Shown here one piece after another: positions 7,843 to 16,437 of a stretch of 24,904 nucleotides of DNA (the stretch's first letter is position 1; the number at the start of each line of letters is the position of its first letter). The stretch comes from Anaerorhabdus sp036641015 (GTDB taxonomy: Bacteria > Bacillota_I > Bacilli_A > Erysipelotrichales > Erysipelotrichaceae): contig NZ_JAVWFO010000027.1 in the NCBI RefSeq assembly GCF_036641015.1, forward strand, positions 1 to 24,904, in the 5' to 3' direction. The translations under genes were made by a program, and so were the position numbers. A model generated the notes under the pieces. It searched no databases and was not told the origin of the DNA. It saw nothing but the letters and a program-made list of their open reading frames with translations.

Positions 7843-8805
7843 ATGGAAAACATAGTTTCAGTTATAGTACCTGTATATAATGTTGAAAAATACTTAGAAC
7901 GTTGTGTCAAAAGTATTCTTTTACAATCTTATATTAATTTAGAAATAATTTTAGTAAATGATGGCTCAACTGATAATTCTCTTGAATTATGTAGAAAATA
8001 TAAGAAAAAAGATAAAAGAATAATGGTTATTGATAAAACAAATGGTGGTTTAAGTGATGCAAGAAATGCAGGACTTGAAGTAGCAACAGGAGAGTATGTA
8101 TGTTTTATTGATAGTGATGACTTTATTGAATCAACCATGATTGAAAAAATGGTTGCGCAAGCAGAATTAGATCAAGCAGATATATGTGTTTGTGATATGG
8201 AATATTTATATGATGATGGAAATAAAAGTTTTGCCTCAGGAGGCGACTTTAGTAAAGCATCAGTAAAGGAAAATCCTGCATTAATACGTATTAATAATAG
8301 TGCATGTAATAAACTCTTTAAAACATCAATGTTTATGGATGTGAAGTTTCCTGTAGGAAAATACTATGAAGATTTAGCAACCGTGCCGATATTATTATAT
8401 AAAGCAAACCTAGTAGCGAAGGTAAATGAAGCATTTTATATATATTATCAAAGAACGGGTTCAATAGCACATACTGCAAATAAAAAGATATTTGAAATCT
8501 ATGATGCAATTGAAGATTGTATTGATTATGTACAAAAACATGGAAATGAAACGAGTATAATTAATGAGTTAAAACACCAATTTGTAATCCATGGACTAGA
8601 TTTGACTACATTGCGAATCAAAGATTTTGATGATAAAATACTAATTCCTGAGTATTTACTGGAAAATATGGAGATATTAAGACAACATTATCCTAACTAT
8701 CAAAAAGATATCTATTATAAGAAATATCCTTGGAAGAAAAAATTAATCTTCAAACTACTTGAGTGGAAGAAAGTTCAATTGGTGATGAGAATATATGGCA
8801 GATAA
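7843..8805 (+). CDS. GT2 family glycosyltransferase (EpsJ-like)
   Basis: A 320-residue cytosolic GT-A enzyme. SVIVPVYNVEKYL opens the nucleotide-binding fold (residues 6-18), LVNDGSTDNS (38-47) holds an NDP-contacting Asp, NGGLSDARNAGL (67-78) is the donor-pocket block, and D90-S-D-D93 is the DXD-type metal site. YYEDL (174-178) matches the ED motif that usually carries the catalytic base. There are no TM segments. It probably adds one sugar to the lipid-linked repeat unit; donor and acceptor cannot be read from the sequence. It is first in the operon, and its end overlaps the next gene by 11 nt. Its N-terminal third closely resembles the GT2 at 11576-12547. Confidence 0.9.
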   Translation: MENIVSVIVPVYNVEKYLERCVKSILLQSYINLEIILVNDGSTDNSLELCRKYKKKDKRIMVIDKTNGGLSDARNAGLEVATGEYVCFIDSDDFIESTMIEKMVAQAELDQADICVCDMEYLYDDGNKSFASGGDFSKASVKENPALIRINNSACNKLFKTSMFMDVKFPVGKYYEDLATVPILLYKANLVAKVNEAFYIYYQRTGSIAHTANKKIFEIYDAIEDCIDYVQKHGNETSIINELKHQFVIHGLDLTTLRIKDFDDKILIPEYLLENMEILRQHYPNYQKDIYYKKYPWKKKLIFKLLEWKKVQLVMRIYGR

Positions 8806-9955
8806 AAAGCGAATCTTATTTGTTAATGATGAAATGAGAATGGGTGGAGTAGCCCGTGTTTTAAATACCCTAATGAGTCAATTAGATACTGAAAAGTATG
8901 AGATTGATTGTTTAATACTACATAAAAGAGGGATGTTACTTGAAGAAATACCAAGCTATGTTAGGGTATTGGAAGGCACATCATTCTTTAATGCTGTTGA
9001 TGAGAATTTGTGGGATTTAGTTAAACGATGCAATATAACAGGATTATTAAGTAAACTACGATTAGTTTTTTATATGAAGACGGGTTTAATAAAAAATAAA
9101 ATAATAAGTGAAAGAAAAAAAATTATAAAAGAACCCTATGATGTAGAGGTGGCTGCTAAAGAGGGGTTTTGTACAATCTTTACAGGATTTGGTAATAGTA
9201 AAAGAAAAGTGAACTGGGTGTTGACTGATTATAGCGTATGCAATTATTCAAGAAGACATATGAGCTTAGTAAAAGAGGCACTACAATACATTGATTTAAA
9301 TATAGCGGATTCAACACAAGCATTAGAAGCGTATGAAAAAGTGTTTGGAATAGATCCAAATAAAGGGAAATCTATTCATAATTTAATGAATGTTGAAAAA
9401 GTAGAACGTAATATAGCTGATGCAAGTGAAACAAGTATAGAAACTAGTGGATTAAATGTTATTGCAGTTGCGCGTTTTCATCCTCAAAAGAGTTTAGAAA
9501 GATTATTATATGCTCATAAACATGCATTAGATAGAGGTATAAATCATAACTTATATTTAATTGGTGGTGGGGAAACAGAGCCGCTATTACGTGAAATAGT
9601 TAAAGAAAACAATCTTACTAAGGTAATGTTTCTAGGTTATAAAATTAATCCTTATGCCGATATAGCAGCATCTGATTTGTTTGTATTATCTAGTCTATAT
9701 GAAGGCTTTGCGACAATAGTAAATGAAAGCTTAATTGCTGGAACTCCTGTTTTATCAACAAGAGTAGGTGGTATAACTGAGCAAATTACTAAACCTGAAT
9801 ATGGATGGATAGTTGAGAATAATCAGCAAGCACTAAATGCAGGATATTATGAAGCTTTAAAAGATGCTACTAGACTTAAAAATATGAAGGATAAGTTAAA
9901 AGAGTATCATTATCCAAATGAGAAGATACTTCAAGAATTTATGGAAGTATTGTAA
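8795..9955 (+). CDS. GT4 family glycosyltransferase
   Basis: A 386-residue GT-B fold enzyme. The acceptor domain starts with ILFVNDEMRMGGVARVL (residues 7-23), carrying the glycine-rich GG block. The donor domain has VARFHPQKSLERLL (225-238, with the family Arg227 and Lys232) and the EX7E motif formed by Glu303 and Glu311 in YEGFATIVNE, followed by GTPVLSTRVGGI (316-327). It is soluble, with no TM segments. It is a retaining sugar transferase, probably for a hexose of the repeat unit; the specific sugar is not predictable. The ATG at 8795 lies inside the end of the previous gene behind GGTGATGAG, indicating translational coupling. Confidence 0.9.
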   Translation: MADKKRILFVNDEMRMGGVARVLNTLMSQLDTEKYEIDCLILHKRGMLLEEIPSYVRVLEGTSFFNAVDENLWDLVKRCNITGLLSKLRLVFYMKTGLIKNKIISERKKIIKEPYDVEVAAKEGFCTIFTGFGNSKRKVNWVLTDYSVCNYSRRHMSLVKEALQYIDLNIADSTQALEAYEKVFGIDPNKGKSIHNLMNVEKVERNIADASETSIETSGLNVIAVARFHPQKSLERLLYAHKHALDRGINHNLYLIGGGETEPLLREIVKENNLTKVMFLGYKINPYADIAASDLFVLSSLYEGFATIVNESLIAGTPVLSTRVGGITEQITKPEYGWIVENNQQALNAGYYEALKDATRLKNMKDKLKEYHYPNEKILQEFMEVL

Positions 9956-9990
9956 AATTATTAAATGACCTAGTCATACAAGGAGGAAGC

Positions 9991-11574
9991 ATGAAAAAAA
10001 TCGCTAATATATTCAATGAAAAGGTATTAAGCATCGCGATAATAGCATTAGTTATTGCTCAACCAATCATTGATATGGATTATCTTTTATTTGATTTCTT
10101 AGATCAGTTTGGCTTGCCTCGCTTTTCTACTATTTTACGTTTTATAATAATACCATGTTTAATTATTTGGACTTTCTTTTTAAAGGATAAAAATAAAAAG
10201 AAAACAGTATTATTTGGTGGATTATATGTTGTTGTATTGGGAATTTATTTTGTAGTACATTGTCAAAATGCCCAAGCTGCTTATCCATTAATGAAATTAA
10301 CACCAAACTTTAGATTTAGTATTTATCAAGAGTTAGTATATATTTTGACATTAGTATTACCATTTGGACTAACTTATTGTATTTATCATCTAAAACTAAA
10401 TGAAAAGACAATTAAGATGATTACATATGCAACATCATCAATTATTGCGCTTCCAATATTTATTGGAGATTTATTTGTTTTTGGTAAAAGTACATACGAA
10501 GGATATACTGTCGCAAACTTTCTTACTTGGTTTACTGGTATTTATGCAGAACATCATCCAAGAACATTAGCTAGTAAATTCTTCTTTAATGAAGGAAATA
10601 CAATTGGAATATTGATGTTTATGCTTTTACCATTACTTTATTATTTCTTTTCTAGAGCTACAAATAAAAAAGAAAAAATAGCAGTAGGTGGTTTAATAGC
10701 AATTCAAAGTATTTCAATGCAAATTCTATCTACACGAGTTGCTACTTATGGTGCTGTAATAATTCCTATAGTATTTATAGTATTATATGTATTTGATACA
10801 TTGATTCTTAAAAATGAGAAGTTTAAAAAGAGTATTTTAATTCTTTGCTTATGCTTTGCGGCATTGTTTGGTAGTATCCTAAATTTTACACCAGCAGTTG
10901 TAAATCAAAGAATAGATGCAAAGAATGACACAGAATTAGCTAAAAATGGTGCTGCTGATGAGGGTAGAGATAAATATGCTAACCCACCAGAAGATTTAGT
11001 TGAGGGATCATTAGAATACATACATTATTATCGTTACATGTTTGAAAAATATGGTATTGAAGCAAAATATGCATCATCTATTCCTAAGCAATACTATTTA
11101 GATTGGTATAGTTATACAATTGATCCTAAATATTGGTGTGATGTAATGTTTTTACCACTTGAACAACGTGTTGGTGGAAGAACTATTCAATCCTACTTCA
11201 TGAATAATAAATTAGCGCATTTAGATTCAACACAAAGATTATTGGGTGCTGGTTATTCAACTTTTATGAATGGATCAATCTTACTTGAACAAGATTTTAA
11301 ACAACAAATGATGACATTAGGTCCAGTTGGATCTGTATTAACAGTATTTCCTTGGGTATTTGCTGCACTTGGTGGGGCAATTCTTGTGTTATTAAAATGG
11401 AAGAAATTACTTAAACTTGATGTAATGATTTATGCATTATCATTTGTTGCGGCATTAGGTTCTGCTTATACAAGTGGACATACTTTAGATCAATTTATTT
11501 CTTCAACATTCATGGCGCTTTTATTAGCTGTCCTATTAAATAAAATAGCAGTTGCTTATAAAAAAGGTGAGTAA
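9991..11574 (+). CDS. O-antigen ligase-like / Wzy-type polysaccharide polymerase
   Basis: This 527-residue polytopic protein has about ten or more hydrophobic segments and one large polar extracytoplasmic stretch (about residues 300-435), the layout of the O-antigen ligase/Wzy superfamily. STRVATYG (247-254) gives an Arg at the membrane border after a Ser/Thr. LLGAGY (417-422) followed by LEQDF (432-436) resembles the G-x-GY and E-x-DF motifs of the ligase-like domain. The likely job is polymerising lipid-linked repeat units, or transferring the chain to another carrier, on the outer face. It starts with a near-perfect AGGAGGA site. It lies in the middle of a glycosyltransferase operon, as Wzy genes normally do, but no flippase is nearby. 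Confidence 0.78.
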   Translation: MKKIANIFNEKVLSIAIIALVIAQPIIDMDYLLFDFLDQFGLPRFSTILRFIIIPCLIIWTFFLKDKNKKKTVLFGGLYVVVLGIYFVVHCQNAQAAYPLMKLTPNFRFSIYQELVYILTLVLPFGLTYCIYHLKLNEKTIKMITYATSSIIALPIFIGDLFVFGKSTYEGYTVANFLTWFTGIYAEHHPRTLASKFFFNEGNTIGILMFMLLPLLYYFFSRATNKKEKIAVGGLIAIQSISMQILSTRVATYGAVIIPIVFIVLYVFDTLILKNEKFKKSILILCLCFAALFGSILNFTPAVVNQRIDAKNDTELAKNGAADEGRDKYANPPEDLVEGSLEYIHYYRYMFEKYGIEAKYASSIPKQYYLDWYSYTIDPKYWCDVMFLPLEQRVGGRTIQSYFMNNKLAHLDSTQRLLGAGYSTFMNGSILLEQDFKQQMMTLGPVGSVLTVFPWVFAALGGAILVLLKWKKLLKLDVMIYALSFVAALGSAYTSGHTLDQFISSTFMALLLAVLLNKIAVAYKKGE

Positions 11575-11575
11575 T

Positions 11576-12547
11576 ATGAGACCAACAGTAAGTGTTATTG
11601 TACCTGTTTACAATGTAGAAAAGTATTTAGGAAAGTGTTTGGATTGTTTAGTCAACCAAACACTTTTGAACATGGAAATAATAGTAGTAAATGATAGTTC
11701 TCCCGATAATAGTCAAAGCATTATTGATGAATATTGTGCCAAATATCCGCAAGTAAAAGCATTTATTAAACCAAATGGTGGAATTGCTGATGTAAGAAAT
11801 TTTGGACTAACAAAAGTAACTGGAGAATATTTTGGATTTTTAGATAGTGATGATTATACAACACTAGATATGTTTGAAAAGATGTATCAAAAGGCTAAAA
11901 CTGATGACGCAGATGTTGTTGTAAGTAACTTTAAATGGGTTAGTCAACAAAATAGTAGAGATCAAATAGAAGGCCCTTATCAACCAGGAAAAGAAATGAT
12001 GGTAAAGCTATTTGCAACTCTTTGGAATAAAATATATAAGACTGATTTTATACGTAGTCTTAATTTAGAATTTCCAACAGGAAATCGTTATGAAGATGCA
12101 TGTTTCTTATACTGTTTAACGCCCAATATTAATAAAATATCGTTTATTGATGAGTCTTTTGTATCATATGTACAACATGGTACAAGTATTACGCATACAA
12201 ATAACGCTCAAGTAAAAAATATGATTACAGTTTTTCATATTATTGTAGAATACTTTAAAAATAATAATTTTTATGATGAGTATTATGATGAACTAGAGTA
12301 TTTACATGTAAAGTTTTTCTTGGGAAATAGTTTTTTGCGTAGCGCAAGGATAGAAGACAAAACTGATAGAAAGAATACAATCTTATTAGGTTGGAATTTA
12401 CTAAATGAAGAATTCCCTAATTGGAATAAAAATCACTACCTTAATGACTTAGGTGGATTTAAAAATAAGTATTTTAAGTTAGTAAGAAGTTGGAATATCA
12501 TGTTTTTTGCATGGATATTTAGAAACTTTAAATCAGAAAATATTTAA
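11576..12547 (+). CDS. GT2 family glycosyltransferase
   Basis: A 323-residue GT-A enzyme. The ATG at 11576 follows AAAAAGGTGAG and comes 1 nt after the polymerase stop; the upstream in-frame TTG at 11552 lacks a site and overlaps that gene. Motifs are VSVIVPVYNVEKYL (residues 5-18), VVNDSSPDNS (37-46, with DSSP in place of the usual DGST), NGGIADVRNFGL (67-78) and D90-S-D-D93. The RYEDA motif further on supplies the probable base. It is cytosolic. Its N-terminal 95 residues closely match the GT2 at 7843-8805, so the two may have arisen by duplication in the operon and then diverged in acceptor domains. Donor and linkage unknown. Confidence 0.9.
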   Translation: MRPTVSVIVPVYNVEKYLGKCLDCLVNQTLLNMEIIVVNDSSPDNSQSIIDEYCAKYPQVKAFIKPNGGIADVRNFGLTKVTGEYFGFLDSDDYTTLDMFEKMYQKAKTDDADVVVSNFKWVSQQNSRDQIEGPYQPGKEMMVKLFATLWNKIYKTDFIRSLNLEFPTGNRYEDACFLYCLTPNINKISFIDESFVSYVQHGTSITHTNNAQVKNMITVFHIIVEYFKNNNFYDEYYDELEYLHVKFFLGNSFLRSARIEDKTDRKNTILLGWNLLNEEFPNWNKNHYLNDLGGFKNKYFKLVRSWNIMFFAWIFRNFKSENI

Positions 12548-12570
12548 ATTTTATGTAAGGAGTCAAAAAG

Positions 12571-14361
12571 ATGGAAACGATTAGTAAATTATTATTTGGA
12601 TCAGTTTATTTCTTTATTTTACTAGGATTAGTAATTGTTTTATTATTAGACAAACGAGTAAGAGAAGTAATCAATAAAAATAAAAAGACATTAATTCTAT
12701 TTCTATTGATTTCATTGGTTGTGCTAAATGTTTTACTTTATTTACATCTATCTCAAGAATCATTCATACCTTCTTGGGATTTTGGCGGTTTTTACCGTAA
12801 AACATTGGAGTTCTCTGATAAACTAAATCGCTCTATTCCAGAAGCATGGGATAATATAATTAATTCTATTAATTTTCATGAGTATAATTTCGTTGCTGAG
12901 TGGTTTCTATACCTGCCAATGAAAATAATTGGTAATAGCTTCTTGCGATATGCAATCGCAATGGCTAATTCATTTTTGATTCCAACGAGTTTATTATTAG
13001 TTCTATTTTACTTATTATTGACAGATAATAAGAAAAGAAATGTATTGCTAGATTGGACTATTTATTTTGTAATTATCTTATTTGGCCCAAATATTTACTC
13101 ATTGGTTCAAGGGTATATTGGAAGTGCTGGACTATTTTTCATTTTAATACTCATGATGTTTATCTATTTGAAAAAATATGAAAAAGTAAATATTCCATTA
13201 GCGATATTAACTGGATTATTATTACTACTATTGTTAATTGTTCGTAGATGGTTTGCGTATTGGGTTGTTAGTTTCTTTGTTAGTTTAGTTTTACCATATA
13301 TATTAATTAAAGATAAACGTATATATTTAAAACCCATTATTATCAATTGCTTTATTGCTGGCGTTGTTGCTTTAGGTATTCTTATTCTTGCATTTAATCC
13401 ATTATTCAAAACAATAACAACTTATAACTATAGTGAAGCATATTCTGTTATGAAAGCCACAGGACCTGTTGAGGTAATACTATCGTTTATTCAAACCTAT
13501 GGCATACTATTTGTTTTATTAATGATTTTTGGGATAATTAAATCCTATAAAAAAGAAGAGTTTTGGTTGTCCTTGATTTGTGTTGTTCAAATAGTTGTTT
13601 CAGTAATATTGTTTAATCAAGTACAACGTTTTGGTTCACATCATTATTACATAATAAATATTCCATGCTTAATTTTAATAATCATGGGAATGAGTTACTT
13701 GACTGATTTTGTGACAAAGAAAGTACTTACTATTGGATTAGTACTATTTAATTTATTAACAGTAATTAATTATCAAAAAACACTGGTATTAAAGAATGAA
13801 GTATTTAAACCGTTATTTATAGGCACTAATTTATTGCTGTCAGAACCATTACCAATGATTAGAGTTACTGATCGCATTGATGAAATTCAAGCACTAGTAA
13901 GTCGTTTAAATAATCAAGCAGGTGATTATGATTATTTTTATACGATTGCAAGTAGTTCGTTGTTCAATGAAGATATTTTAAGAAATGCATTATTACCTTA
14001 TGATATTAATGGCTTAAAAAATGTAATACCATCATCAGTTTATGATTTACGTGATTACTTACCAAAAGATTTCTTTAATTATCAATATATTATTGTATCA
14101 GAACCACTTATCTTACAATTTAAAGAAGAAGAGCAAAGAGTTGTATCAATACTTGGACATTTTATTTTGAGTGATCCAATAGCTAAGGATTATTATAAAT
14201 TAATTGAAGATGTAGTTATTACAAATGATATTCATATTAAAGTATATAGAAGGACAGATACTATTCCTAATGATGTTCGTAATTACGTAAGCGAACTATT
14301 TAAAGAGTATTATCCAAATGAACCAAGGATGTATGAATTCACAATGGTAGATGGAGAATAG
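12571..14361 (+). CDS. GT-C-like polytopic membrane protein (GT39-like), putative polyprenyl-P-sugar glycosyltransferase
   Basis: A 596-residue membrane protein with about eleven hydrophobic segments in the first 400 residues and a soluble C-terminal extracytoplasmic domain (about 425-596). After the second TM comes PSWDFGGFY (67-75); Asp70 sits at the place of the catalytic Asp in the first extracytoplasmic loop of GT-C enzymes such as PMT and ArnT. VRRWFAYW (residues about 223-230) is a conserved-looking Arg/Trp cluster at the membrane edge. Such proteins use polyprenyl-phosphate sugars as donors to modify polymers or lipids outside the cell. It starts behind AAGGAGT and is 6 nt from the next gene, which encodes another protein of this class. 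I do not recognise a specific named subfamily. Confidence 0.62.
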   Translation: METISKLLFGSVYFFILLGLVIVLLLDKRVREVINKNKKTLILFLLISLVVLNVLLYLHLSQESFIPSWDFGGFYRKTLEFSDKLNRSIPEAWDNIINSINFHEYNFVAEWFLYLPMKIIGNSFLRYAIAMANSFLIPTSLLLVLFYLLLTDNKKRNVLLDWTIYFVIILFGPNIYSLVQGYIGSAGLFFILILMMFIYLKKYEKVNIPLAILTGLLLLLLLIVRRWFAYWVVSFFVSLVLPYILIKDKRIYLKPIIINCFIAGVVALGILILAFNPLFKTITTYNYSEAYSVMKATGPVEVILSFIQTYGILFVLLMIFGIIKSYKKEEFWLSLICVVQIVVSVILFNQVQRFGSHHYYIINIPCLILIIMGMSYLTDFVTKKVLTIGLVLFNLLTVINYQKTLVLKNEVFKPLFIGTNLLLSEPLPMIRVTDRIDEIQALVSRLNNQAGDYDYFYTIASSSLFNEDILRNALLPYDINGLKNVIPSSVYDLRDYLPKDFFNYQYIIVSEPLILQFKEEEQRVVSILGHFILSDPIAKDYYKLIEDVVITNDIHIKVYRRTDTIPNDVRNYVSELFKEYYPNEPRMYEFTMVDGE

Positions 14362-14366
14362 AAAAT

Positions 14367-16226
14367 ATGATAGGAATTATGTGTACGCTGATTTGGATAA
14401 TATTATGGAATATTGTTTTTGTGGATGTATTTAAAGAAAAATTTGAGAAGATGCTTCCATTTTCATTAATATGTGCTGCGTTGCTAGTGTATATTAGTGG
14501 TTTGTTTGGTTCGCTTAGGTTAGGTTTTTATGCAACACTATTCATAATATTAATTTATATTTGTATAAAAGTAATAGAGTACACAAAGCATAAAAAATGG
14601 AATATTCCAGTTGAAAATATTCTTACGAGCGGGTTTGTTATTACAATTGTTGTATATATAATGATCATAGGAATGAATTGGGTTAGAGGATTTAATCATT
14701 GGGATGATTATATGCATTGGGGATCAATGGTAAAATATAACTTTTCATTTGATCAATTTTATTGTTTTGACAAAATATTTATATTTGCCCATAAGGATTA
14801 TCCGCCGATTGCATCGCTATTTGAAACTATTTGGTGTTACTTGGCTAATGGATATAGTGAAACAGTATGTATTCAGGCAATGCAATTTCTGCAAATGAGT
14901 TTTTTACTAGTACTATTTACTAAAATTAAATTAAATAAAAATAGCATAGGTAAACTATTATTGACTATAGGTATCATTATGACGGTTATTCTAGTATTAC
15001 CCGAGTTAAGTTTTTTCTATTATGATTCAATTTATGTGGATTCGTTGATTGGTATAATGTTTGGGTATGCAATTTATTTTGTATTTAGTCATGAATTAAA
15101 TACTAAAAATTTGTTATTGTTAAGCTTAATATCTACATTTTTAATATTATTAAAACAAATTGGATTAGCTTTTTATGGATTGATACTATTTGCGATATTT
15201 GTTAAGTTAATTTTAAATTTTAAAGAGTTAAAATTTAAAAAGATAATTCAAATAATTGCGATAGTTATTGGTATTCCATTAGTATTTTATTTGAGTTGGA
15301 AATACATGGTTAGTATTGCGGATGTTAATGGATCATTAACAGGACAATTTAGTTATAGTGATTTAAAGGTGTTTGATATATTTGGAATTATTAAAGGAAC
15401 AATAGGGGAACAATGGCAAATAGAAACTGCCTCAAAGTTTATCCATGCATTATTTGATAGACCAATGTTTTATAAGCCTATTCAATTATCATATGTATTA
15501 TCACTAGTAGTAATCAATGCTATCTATTTTATGATTTGTGTATTCTTTAAAAGAAGCAAGTTTAAGACATATTTTGCAACTATGGTTGTTTATAACATTG
15601 GTGCTATAGGATATGCATTTGGTATGCTGATGTTATATGTGTTTGCTTTTGGACCCTATGAAGGACCTATTTTGGCATCATTTGAGAGATATATGGCGAC
15701 CTATATACTATCGGGTGTATTAATTATTATATTTAATATATTTGAAGATTTTGAGGTTAATTGGAAGTCACTTGGCTGTATACTAATAGCATTTATTGTA
15801 ACAATTCCAGTATCACACTATAGTAGATTAAAGCCTTCTCTTACATATTCGTCATGGGGAGATGGGTTAAAACCATATGCAGAAATGCTAAATGATAAGA
15901 TTGCTCCAGGTAAAAGTATCTTGATGATGGAGCAAGAACAACAAGGAATACATCATTACATCCTGGGATATTACTTGATGCCATTAGAAATGAATGCTTA
16001 TTCATTTGGAGCACCAAAGTATGAAAATGACGTTAATTCAGTAGAGTTTAGTCAAGAAGAGTTTGATGAGTTGATTATGCAATATGATTATTTCTATATT
16101 TATATGTTTGATGATGAAGGAAATAAACTATTACAAGATCATATAAACCCAGAAGAAATTAACTTTTCTACGTTATTTGAAGTCAAAAAAGAGCAAGGAG
16201 ATTATTTCTTAGTTCCAGTAAAGTAA
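14367..16226 (+). CDS. GT-C-like polytopic membrane protein, putative polyprenyl-P-sugar glycosyltransferase
   Basis: A 619-residue membrane protein with about twelve hydrophobic segments and a short extracytoplasmic C-terminal domain (about 500-619). The first big outside loop carries HWDDYMHW (111-118), a double-Asp in the GT-C catalytic position, followed by KDYPP (143-147); this WDD...DYPP pairing recurs in GT39-like proteins. A possible second loop motif is YYDSIYVDS (about 218-226). The first ATG (14367) has GGAG 10 nt upstream; an ATG at 14379 with AGGA close upstream is an alternative. It is last in the operon and followed by a terminator. It differs in sequence from the preceding GT-C-like protein, so the two probably have separate substrates. 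Confidence 0.6.
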   Translation: MIGIMCTLIWIILWNIVFVDVFKEKFEKMLPFSLICAALLVYISGLFGSLRLGFYATLFIILIYICIKVIEYTKHKKWNIPVENILTSGFVITIVVYIMIIGMNWVRGFNHWDDYMHWGSMVKYNFSFDQFYCFDKIFIFAHKDYPPIASLFETIWCYLANGYSETVCIQAMQFLQMSFLLVLFTKIKLNKNSIGKLLLTIGIIMTVILVLPELSFFYYDSIYVDSLIGIMFGYAIYFVFSHELNTKNLLLLSLISTFLILLKQIGLAFYGLILFAIFVKLILNFKELKFKKIIQIIAIVIGIPLVFYLSWKYMVSIADVNGSLTGQFSYSDLKVFDIFGIIKGTIGEQWQIETASKFIHALFDRPMFYKPIQLSYVLSLVVINAIYFMICVFFKRSKFKTYFATMVVYNIGAIGYAFGMLMLYVFAFGPYEGPILASFERYMATYILSGVLIIIFNIFEDFEVNWKSLGCILIAFIVTIPVSHYSRLKPSLTYSSWGDGLKPYAEMLNDKIAPGKSILMMEQEQQGIHHYILGYYLMPLEMNAYSFGAPKYENDVNSVEFSQEEFDELIMQYDYFYIYMFDDEGNKLLQDHINPEEINFSTLFEVKKEQGDYFLVPVK

Positions 16227-16233
16227 TTAATTC

Positions 16234-16265
16234 AAGAAGATAGGTAAAACTAATCTTCTTTTTTT
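16234..16265 (+). terminator. Intrinsic terminator of the glycosyltransferase/polymerase operon
   Basis: An 8-bp stem, AAGAAGAT (16234-16241) with ATCTTCTT (16253-16260), extends by AG/CT across a single bulged A. The loop is GTAAAA and the T tract reaches 16265. It begins 8 nt after the stop codon of the last gene in the operon. Confidence 0.75.
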
Positions 16266-16362
16266 GTTTGCATTTGGTGACATTTATTATTTGTGAAATA
16301 ATTGATATTACTTTAAAAAGCCTTTATTTATCGGATAAAATGATGTTTTACAATTATAAAGT

Positions 16363-16376
16363 TTTTCTTAAGAAAA
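16363..16376. promoter_or_regulatory. Possible operator palindrome upstream of the gtrB-like/LCP promoter
   Basis: TTTTCTTAAGAAAA is a perfect 14-bp palindrome ending 10 nt upstream of the -35 box of the next operon, in the 211-nt gap 16227-16437. In such AT-rich DNA this can occur by chance, but the position suits a regulator site. The rest of the gap holds only a short 7-bp inverted repeat near 16286-16302 and the promoter. Confidence 0.25.
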
Positions 16377-16386
16377 TATTAGAAAG

Positions 16387-16415
16387 TATACATTTATTTA
16401 CGATTATTGTATAAT
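16387..16415 (+). promoter_or_regulatory. Promoter of the GtrB/hypothetical/LCP operon
   Basis: TATACA (16387-16392, 4/6 match to -35) and a perfect TATAAT (16410-16415) are 17 nt apart. Transcription would start near 16422, giving a leader of about 16 nt that includes the TGGAGGT ribosome binding site before the ATG at 16438. Confidence 0.65.
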
Positions 16416-16437
16416 TTATACGTTATGGAGGTAAGTC

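Noticed and set aside
16286..16302. 7-bp inverted repeat ATTATTT/AAATAAT with 3-nt loop
   Set aside because: It is all A-T, has no T tract placed to terminate, and is expected by chance in this AT-rich gap.
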